Assembly (NCBI GenBank): GCA_016721425.1 | Contig: JADKID010000038.1 | Coordinates: 372,001 to 436,000, forward strand | Direction: 5' to 3' | From: Bryobacterales bacterium | Lineage (GTDB): Bacteria; Acidobacteriota; Terriglobia; Bryobacterales; Bryobacteraceae | DNA: 64,000 nt | Shown: positions 58,431-64,000 of the stretch, piece by piece | How the letters are laid out: every line of letters begins with the position of its first letter | How positions within the stretch are numbered: position 1 is the stretch's first letter | Program-made: the position numbers and the translations under genes | Notes under the pieces: model-generated | Seen by the model: only the letters and a program-made list of their open reading frames with translations | The model's database searches: none | Told to the model about the DNA's origin: nothing

Positions 58431-61400
58431 CTATTGTTTCATGTTCGCGAGCCGTGTGCGAGCGTCCAGCAGGTAGGCGTTGAGCGCGACGGCCTTCTGG
58501 AATTCGGCCTTGGCCTTGACGTTGTCGCCGGCGCCTTGCGCGGCCAGGCCGCCCACGTAGTGAGCCATGGCCAGGCGCGCGCGGGGCGACTGGCGCTCGC
58601 CGAACTTGGCGAAAAACTCCTGCCCGGCGGGGCGTGTTTCGGCCTTGGCAGCGGCTGAGGCGAGAGAGGCGAACAGCGCCTTGGCGCGCGCGGGCTGGCC
58701 GAGCTTGCCCAGCGACAGTGCCTGGTAGTAGACCAGCACGGCGCCGTTATCCACCGTGGCGCGCGGGACGTCCTCGGTGCCGATCAGCTCGGCGGCAGAT
58801 TCGCGCCATGCCTTCTTCGCGGCGTCCTGGTTGCCCAGCGCGGATTGCGTGAGGCCCACGTAGTAGAAGACCTCCGGCGCGCGGCTGCCGCGATAGGCGC
58901 GGGTCACTTCGAGGTTCTCGGGATACTCCATCGAGGCCTGATAGTCGGCGAGCGCGGCGGCGTAGTCCTTGGCGGCGAACTTGCGATGGCCGCGCAGCAG
59001 GTGCGCGTCGGTCCAGGCGTCCTGCACGTTGAAGCGCGCGCCGCCCTCCCAGAGATGGAAGTGGCGCTCGGTCATGATCTTGATGGCGGAGTCGTAGCGT
59101 CCGGCGAGGATTTCGAGAGAAACTATGCGCGCTGTGGCGTCATCGCGCTTCTCTGCGGCGGCACGATGGCTATCGAAGAGCGCCAGGCGCTTCTCCACCG
59201 GCGTCTGGGCGAACTCGTAAAGGCGATCCAGCTCGTAGAGATGCAGGGCGTCTCCGCTGCCCAGCGAGACGGCCTTTTCGAGCGCGGCAATCGCCTTGGG
59301 CGCGCCGTTGTCCTGGCGGCTATAGGCGACGGCCAGGTTGCGATAGGCGATGGCCATGGTGGGGTCGAGTTCGATGGTTTTGGACCACAGCCGGACTGCT
59401 TCCTCCGGCTGGCGGTCAAACAGCAGCAGGCCCAGATAGTAGGGCGCCCGTGCATCGGCGGGGTTGGCCTGAATGGCGGCGCGCAGGGCGTCCATGGCCT
59501 CAATCTGGAAGGGGAACTGGCCGTCGTAGGGCATCGCCGCGCCGCGCTTGTAGTGGGCCAGCGCGGTATCCTTCTGGCCCATCAGCCCGGTGAGGTAGCC
59601 GCGATAGTAGTGCACCATGGGCGACTTCACCGGCATGCGGTCCAGCATCATATCCGCCTCGCGCCACATGCCGGCGTTGATGCAGGATACGATCAGCTCC
59701 AGGCCCTCCACGGGCTGCTTCTGGCTGATGGTGAGAAGCTCGCCGGTGTTGTTGAAGCCGCGGATATCAATGGGGTCGATCGCTCGGAGCGCCTTGCGAG
59801 CCTCGGCTGCCTCGGCGCCGTTGCCTGTGCGCATCAGAATGGTGGACTTGAGTGAGAGTGCGCGAGTGTTCCAGGCGTTGGTGACGAGCGAGCGATTGAC
59901 ATAGGCGAGCGCCTCGTCGGTGTTGCCTTGCAGCCCCTTGATCTCGGCGATCTGGAAGTAGGCGGCCGACTGCCAGGCGTAGGTCCAGGCGGCGCGCTGG
60001 AGCCAGTCTTCAGCATCCTTGAGCTTGCCCTGGAACTTGAGGGCGAGGCCGAGATGATAGAGCGAGTCGCCGTCCTTGGCGCGCGTGTAGTTTGCGCCCA
60101 CGCGCGCGGCGGCGGTGCGCAGCAGTTTCTCCGCATCGGCATAGCGGCCGCGCTTCAGATAGAGAATGCCCAGGGCGGTGTTGTTGCGCACGTCGCCGGC
60201 ATCGCGGCGCAGCGCCTCTGCGTAGTACGGCTCCGGCTCCAGCGCCGGGCTATGAAACTGCTCCAGACGCAGGCCGGTCAGGTAGAGTTCTTCGGTGCTC
60301 TTGATCTGCTTCGGCGCGGCCGGCGGCTCCACCGGCTTCGGCATCGGTTGTTTGACCAACTCCAACGGCTGGTAGGAGACCAGCTCACGGCCGGCGCCGT
60401 AGAGCGTGATCTTCAGGTCCGTCTCCTTGATGCCGGCGGGCAATGCGAACTCCTCCACGATGGCGTGGGCCGGGTCGATGTTCTTGGTCACGCTCCACAT
60501 TTCCCGTGTGCCGGCAGTGACACTCGCTTTGGCCATCGGAAAAGCCCGCGTCGCATAGAACCCGACTTTTACCTTGCCGGCCTTCACGTCGAGATTGACC
60601 GCCGCCTCGCGCGTGGCGTTCTTGGTGCCGCCGATCTCGCGGAACGGATACCAGTACTGCTTCACGCTCTTGGCTTCATAGGGCTGCAGCCAGCTGTAAT
60701 CGGGCTGGTTGTCGCTCCACGCACCCACCATCAACTCCAGATAAGGGCCATCGGTGTCGCTGAGAATCTTGTCCCACAAGCGGCCGCCGGGGCCGGTGCC
60801 CCACGTAAAGAACTTCTTGCCGGGCACCTGGTGGCGATCCGCCACGTGCAGCGTTCCAGCCTGCTTGCCGTGGTCGTAGCCGGAGAGCCAGTCGTCCTTC
60901 TCGTTCACGGCGAACATCGAGATCGAGCTGGGATGGTTCTTCCACATGCTGACGTCGACGCCCTTGGTAAAGTCGATGCCGTTGTAAACAGAGTCGGCGA
61001 TGGGCCAGCGGGCGAACTCGCGCTTGGCGTGCTGTGTGGCGAACTGCGTGCTGGGCGGGAAGATCACCTGGTAGTTGTCGTTGGTGTGCACTGCCACGTT
61101 GGCGAAGTAGAGCAGTGAGTACTGCAAGGGCGTGGTGTTGAGCGCGGTGACCTGCGCCTCCAGCACCGACGAGCCCGGCCGCAGCGTCAAGCCGACGGCC
61201 CAGCGCATGCGGTCCCGCAGTTCCGCCTCACCCATCCAGATGGTCTTTGAGCCGTCCGGGAATTCCTGCGTCCGGTAGAGGATGGGCAGGAAGCTCGACG
61301 CGCGGTGATGGTGCGGAATGTTCCACTCCACGCCGCCGGAGATCCACGCGCCCAGCATCCCGATCAGCGCCGGCTTGAAGACGGACTGCTTGTAGAAGAA

Positions 61401-61721
61401 GTTGTAGCCGTTGGTCTTGTCCACCGCCTCAAAGATGCGCCCGCCGAGCTCCGGCAGCACACACACCTTGACGTACTCGTTCTCCAGGCACACCTGCGTG
61501 TAGCTCTTGTCCTGCCTGACGTCGCTCAGCGTGTCGTACATCGGGTACGGATAGATCAAGCCCTTGGCGCCCTGGTAGGTGCGGCCCGTGTAGAAGAACG
61601 GATTCGGGTCCGGCGCGCCGGCGACGTAGGTGGGGATCACCACCTGCGATTCGGCGACCTTGACTTGGGCGGGGAGAAGCGCGGAGCAGAGGAGGATGAG
61701 GGCGAAGACTCGTAAAGACAT
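58431..61721 (-). CDS. Exported DUF5107-TPR protein
   Basis: 1096 residues. Signal peptide (FALILLCSALLPAQ); residues about 30-340 form a DUF5107 beta-sandwich related to aldose epimerases (VCVLPELGGRIFEAVDKTNG, ISGGVEWNIPHHH); the remaining 600 residues are TPR helices (AYYLGLLLF, MAIAYRNLAVAYSRQDNG, VFYYVGLTQSALGNQDAA). Likely binds or remodels a sugar polymer. It lies 5 bases upstream of the enolase-superfamily gene, after a palindromic repeat. Confidence 0.9.
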   Translation of the reverse strand: MSLRVFALILLCSALLPAQVKVAESQVVIPTYVAGAPDPNPFFYTGRTYQGAKGLIYPYPMYDTLSDVRQDKSYTQVCLENEYVKVCVLPELGGRIFEAVDKTNGYNFFYKQSVFKPALIGMLGAWISGGVEWNIPHHHRASSFLPILYRTQEFPDGSKTIWMGEAELRDRMRWAVGLTLRPGSSVLEAQVTALNTTPLQYSLLYFANVAVHTNDNYQVIFPPSTQFATQHAKREFARWPIADSVYNGIDFTKGVDVSMWKNHPSSISMFAVNEKDDWLSGYDHGKQAGTLHVADRHQVPGKKFFTWGTGPGGRLWDKILSDTDGPYLELMVGAWSDNQPDYSWLQPYEAKSVKQYWYPFREIGGTKNATREAAVNLDVKAGKVKVGFYATRAFPMAKASVTAGTREMWSVTKNIDPAHAIVEEFALPAGIKETDLKITLYGAGRELVSYQPLELVKQPMPKPVEPPAAPKQIKSTEELYLTGLRLEQFHSPALEPEPYYAEALRRDAGDVRNNTALGILYLKRGRYADAEKLLRTAAARVGANYTRAKDGDSLYHLGLALKFQGKLKDAEDWLQRAAWTYAWQSAAYFQIAEIKGLQGNTDEALAYVNRSLVTNAWNTRALSLKSTILMRTGNGAEAAEARKALRAIDPIDIRGFNNTGELLTISQKQPVEGLELIVSCINAGMWREADMMLDRMPVKSPMVHYYRGYLTGLMGQKDTALAHYKRGAAMPYDGQFPFQIEAMDALRAAIQANPADARAPYYLGLLLFDRQPEEAVRLWSKTIELDPTMAIAYRNLAVAYSRQDNGAPKAIAALEKAVSLGSGDALHLYELDRLYEFAQTPVEKRLALFDSHRAAAEKRDDATARIVSLEILAGRYDSAIKIMTERHFHLWEGGARFNVQDAWTDAHLLRGHRKFAAKDYAAALADYQASMEYPENLEVTRAYRGSRAPEVFYYVGLTQSALGNQDAAKKAWRESAAELIGTEDVPRATVDNGAVLVYYQALSLGKLGQPARAKALFASLASAAAKAETRPAGQEFFAKFGERQSPRARLAMAHYVGGLAAQGAGDNVKAKAEFQKAVALNAYLLDARTRLANMKQ

Positions 61722-61740
61722 GGGTGGAATTCCTAGTTAG

Positions 61741-61813
61741 GCCGCCCCTGACGGTCGCGGCTCGGAACTCGCGCGTCCCCGCGCGTTCTGAGCCGCGACC
61801 GTCAGGGAGCGGT
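61741..61813. repeat. Near-perfect 73-nt palindrome, full copy of dispersed repeat
   Basis: Left arm 61741-61775 and right arm 61780-61813 pair almost fully around a TCCC loop: CGCGCG/CGCGCG, then GACGGTCGCGGCTC with GAGCCGCGACCGTC, then CCC/GGG and an outer CCGC/GCGG, with only two small bulges. It fills most of the gap between the two genes on the minus strand, 3 bases from one stop and 20 before the next start. The right arm recurs at 11378-11403. Confidence 0.9.
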
Positions 61814-61816
61814 AGT

Positions 61817-63184
61817 TTAGCTATACAGCCGGTCGTGGCTGCGCTCGTTGTTCCAGGTATCCGAGGGATCGAAATACCCGGTGCCTGGCGCCAGCCGCTT
61901 GACCTCGTCGGGATTGGGTTCCACGCCGAGGCCGGGCTTGTTGGGTACGGCGGCGCAGCCCTTCTCATAGAGGGGTTGCACGTTGCCGGTCACCATGTTG
62001 GTCCACCAAGGCACGTCGACGGAGTGGTGCTCCATTACGAGGAAGTTCTCCGTGGCGGCCGCGCAGTGCACGTTCGCCATGAAAGAAATGGGCGTGCCGG
62101 CGAAGTGCATGGCCATGGCGTGGCCGTATTCCATGGCGACGTCGCCGATCTTCTTAGTTTCGAGCAAGCCGCCAGAAGTGGCGAGATCGGGGTGGATGAT
62201 GTCGACGGCATGGTTCTTCAAGAGCTCAATGAAAGGCTCTTTCAGATAGATATCCTCGCCCGTGAGGGTGGGGATGTTGACGGCGTTGGTGATCTGTTTC
62301 CAAAGCTCCGTCTCAGTCCACGGGATCATGTCTTCCAGCCAGGCGAGGTTGTACTTTTCCAGACCTTTGCCCAGCCGGATGCAGGAGTTAACGCCAAGAT
62401 GGCCGAAGTGGTCGGCGCACAGCGGCACCTCCCAGCCCACCACCTCTCGGATCTGGGCCACGTAATCACCCATCAGTCCGACGCCCTTGTCGGTGATCTC
62501 CATGCCGGTGAACATGTGCGCCACGTTGGCCACGGAGCGCTCGGTCATGCCGGCCGGCCGGGAGACGCACCCCGGGATCTTCTCGACGAGATCGACGCCG
62601 AGATCCATCTTCAGCCACGTAAATCCCTCATCAATGCGCTTCTTCATGCGCTCGCCGTAGATCTTGGGGTCGTGCGATTCCGTAGTGTCGCAGTAGAGGC
62701 GAATCTTGTCCCGGAACTTGCCGCCCAGCAGTTGGTAGCAAGGCACGTTGTACGCCTTGCCGGCCAGATCCCACAGCGCCATTTCGATGCCGCACACTCC
62801 GCCGGCCTGGCGCGCGTGGAAGCCGAACTGTTTGATGCGCCGGAAGATTTTATCGACGTCGCAGGGATTCTGTCCGATCAGGCGGCTCTTGAGCATCATC
62901 GCGTAGGTGACGCTGGCGCCGTCGCGCACTTCGCCATAGCCGGAGATGCCCTGGTTGGTGTCGATGCGGATGATGGGCGCGCGCATCGGGGCGCCGGTGA
63001 TGTGGGCAAAGCGTAGATCGGTGATCTTCAGTTCCGTCGGCTTGGACGCCGTGCTGACGTTGCCCTGATAAGCCTGGATGGTGTCTTCCGCCCAGAATGT
63101 TCCGGCGGCCGCGGCGCCCAGCGCGCCGCCCAAGAAACTCCTGCGGCTGGTGCCGCGCCGATTCTTCCACCATTTCTTCGTCAT
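61817..63184 (-). CDS. Exported enolase-superfamily protein (MR/MLE type)
   Basis: 455 residues with a Tat signal (RRGTSRRSFLGGALGAAAAG). Acid/base Lys in TWLKMDLGVD, metal ligands CADHFGH, AWLEDMI and LTGEDIYL, then IHPDLATSGG and HFAGTPISF complete the barrel. A second mandelate-racemase/dehydratase-like enzyme in the module, not closely similar to the one at 57217. Exported cofactor-independent dehydratases suggest periplasmic sugar-acid processing. Confidence 0.9.
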   Translation of the reverse strand: MTKKWWKNRRGTSRRSFLGGALGAAAAGTFWAEDTIQAYQGNVSTASKPTELKITDLRFAHITGAPMRAPIIRIDTNQGISGYGEVRDGASVTYAMMLKSRLIGQNPCDVDKIFRRIKQFGFHARQAGGVCGIEMALWDLAGKAYNVPCYQLLGGKFRDKIRLYCDTTESHDPKIYGERMKKRIDEGFTWLKMDLGVDLVEKIPGCVSRPAGMTERSVANVAHMFTGMEITDKGVGLMGDYVAQIREVVGWEVPLCADHFGHLGVNSCIRLGKGLEKYNLAWLEDMIPWTETELWKQITNAVNIPTLTGEDIYLKEPFIELLKNHAVDIIHPDLATSGGLLETKKIGDVAMEYGHAMAMHFAGTPISFMANVHCAAATENFLVMEHHSVDVPWWTNMVTGNVQPLYEKGCAAVPNKPGLGVEPNPDEVKRLAPGTGYFDPSDTWNNERSHDRLYS

Positions 63185-63200
63185 GAGATCTCCTTGGTTC

Positions 63201-64000
63201 CTAGCGTTGACCCTGCGGCTTCATGCGCATCTTGGAGCCTTTGGATTCGGCCCATTTGTTGAATTCGTCGATCATCGGCTGAGACCAGCCGGCGTCGATT
63301 TGTCCAGGCGTATACTTCTGTTCGCGCAGCATCTGGTGACCCCAGTTGTCGCGCAGTTGCGTCAGTTCACTTTCGTCGGCGACCTTCTCAGCGAGTTGTG
63401 CAGGGATCACCATGATGCCTTCCGGATCGCTGACGATGATGTCACCGGGGAGCACTGTAACCTCTCCAATGCGGATCGGAATGTTCCAGCCCATCAGCGT
63501 GACCTCGGCGATCGCGCTCGGATGGAATTCCCGGGCGTAGACCTTGAAATCCGGGATGGCCATGATGCCGGTGGTGTCGCGCACCGCGCCGTCTACCACG
63601 ATGCCGGTGCCGGTCTTGGTGAGGATGGAGGTGGCCAGGTTGTCACCGATGATGGTGCCGTCCTTAATCTTGCCGAACAGATCCACCACCATGACGTCGC
63701 CCTTGGTGAGCGAGTCGATCACCCAGGAGTTCTGCCCGCGCCCGACGCGGCCTTCCTTCTTGGCATGGTCGTTGATCATGTTGTTGACGTCGGGGCGCAT
63801 GGGCATGAACTGCGCGGTCACAGCCCGGCCCACCAGGCGCTCGCCCGGCTTCACATTAATGGTCTTCCAGTTACCCTCGAACTGCAGGCGGTAGCCGGCG
63901 GCGCGCAGCGTGCCCCATGCCTCTTCGGCACTCACGGTCTTCATTCGGTTGAGAACCGCATCCGGCACCTTGGGGCGGCCGTCGGGGAACCGCTCACCCT
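63201..64000 (-). CDS. RraA-like/HMG aldolase-family protein (5' end outside window)
   Basis: At least 266 residues. The GTG at 63968 is in frame, but the frame continues to the window edge and reads ERFPDGRPKVPDAVLNRMK, so the true start lies beyond it. Core motifs GDVMVVDLFG, GDNLATS and GIVVDGAVRD match the RraA fold, where the Asp/Arg pair supports retro-aldol or decarboxylase activity in 4-hydroxy-4-methyl-2-oxoglutarate aldolases. Cytoplasmic or not cannot be judged without the N-terminus. Head of the visible sugar-acid module. Confidence 0.9.
   Translation of the reverse strand, partial: GERFPDGRPKVPDAVLNRMKTVSAEEAWGTLRAAGYRLQFEGNWKTINVKPGERLVGRAVTAQFMPMRPDVNNMINDHAKKEGRVGRGQNSWVIDSLTKGDVMVVDLFGKIKDGTIIGDNLATSILTKTGTGIVVDGAVRDTTGIMAIPDFKVYAREFHPSAIAEVTLMGWNIPIRIGEVTVLPGDIIVSDPEGIMVIPAQLAEKVADESELTQLRDNWGHQMLREQKYTPGQIDAGWSQPMIDEFNKWAESKGSKMRMKPQGQR

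Noticed and set aside
56284..58476. 730-codon plus-strand open frame
   Set aside because: Antisense to the Gfo/Idh and enolase-superfamily genes; no motif in its translation.
1..64000. CRISPR arrays, tRNA/rRNA genes, integrases, insertion sequences
   Set aside because: I looked through all gene gaps and saw no repeat-spacer pattern, cloverleaf or transposase; the only repeats are the short palindromic copies.

Overview
The window looks like a piece of an acidobacterial chromosome, most likely from the Solibacter/Bryobacter side of the phylum. I base this on the high G+C, the frequent GTG and TTG starts, the many exported or Tat-type enzymes of families common in Acidobacteriota (UPF0182, DUF1593, DUF1080, DUF5107-TPR, exported mandelate-racemase-like proteins, small lipocalin-like secreted proteins) and a small palindromic repeat (core GAGCCGCGACCGTCAGGG) of a type I associate with Solibacter. 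That placement is inference; no rRNA or tRNA gene is present to confirm it.

Layout. 1-6016: a degenerate GGDEF-type protein (cut by the window edge), a CheY-like receiver, a large UPF0182 membrane protein, an amidohydrolase and a DUF1593 hydrolase. 6038-8389: a KimA/YdaO-like APC potassium transporter preceded by a clear c-di-AMP (ydaO) riboswitch. 8491-15869: an exported methyltransferase coupled to homoserine dehydrogenase, then the pyrR-pyrB-pyrC-GNAT operon and malQ. 15938-25663: mixed genes, including a triple-repeat secreted protein, crotonase, lipase, exported aminotransferase, M23 peptidase overlapping an atypical kinase, a PfpI protein, an isolated contractile-tail sheath gene and a frameshifted CvpA gene. 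25813-30550: yebC-ruvC-secreted proteins-deoB run. 30543-33941: msrP-msrQ and an exported amidohydrolase. 33965-41512: HAD phosphatase, lipoprotein, ECF sigma factor/serine-threonine kinase pair, rdgB-rph, a 46-residue membrane peptide and a long phosphoglucose isomerase. 41604-45063: lipoprotein, TgpA-type transglutaminase and DUF1080 protein.

45095-54852 is the centrepiece: a tightly packed hopanoid operon, ispH-shc-hpnH-hpnA-hpnG-MDR1-MDR2-hpnC-hpnD, behind an extended -10 promoter. It covers isoprenoid supply (IspH), squalene precursor synthesis (HpnC, HpnD), cyclisation (Shc) and side-chain building (HpnH, HpnG). It has no hpnE, but it has two zinc-type alcohol dehydrogenases directly after hpnG. 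They are attractive candidates for the reductase that would turn ribosylhopane into bacteriohopanetetrol.

55137-64000: an ankyrin protein and a STAS anti-sigma antagonist, followed on the minus strand by a sugar/sugar-acid module: RraA-like protein, two exported enolase-superfamily enzymes, a DUF5107-TPR protein and an exported Gfo/Idh oxidoreductase. A near-perfect 73-nt palindrome separates two of these genes. No CRISPR array, insertion sequence, integrase, rRNA or tRNA was seen. No stretch above 300 bases lacks a gene; the two longest gaps (8222-8490 and 54853-55136) hold the riboswitch and a structured element, respectively.
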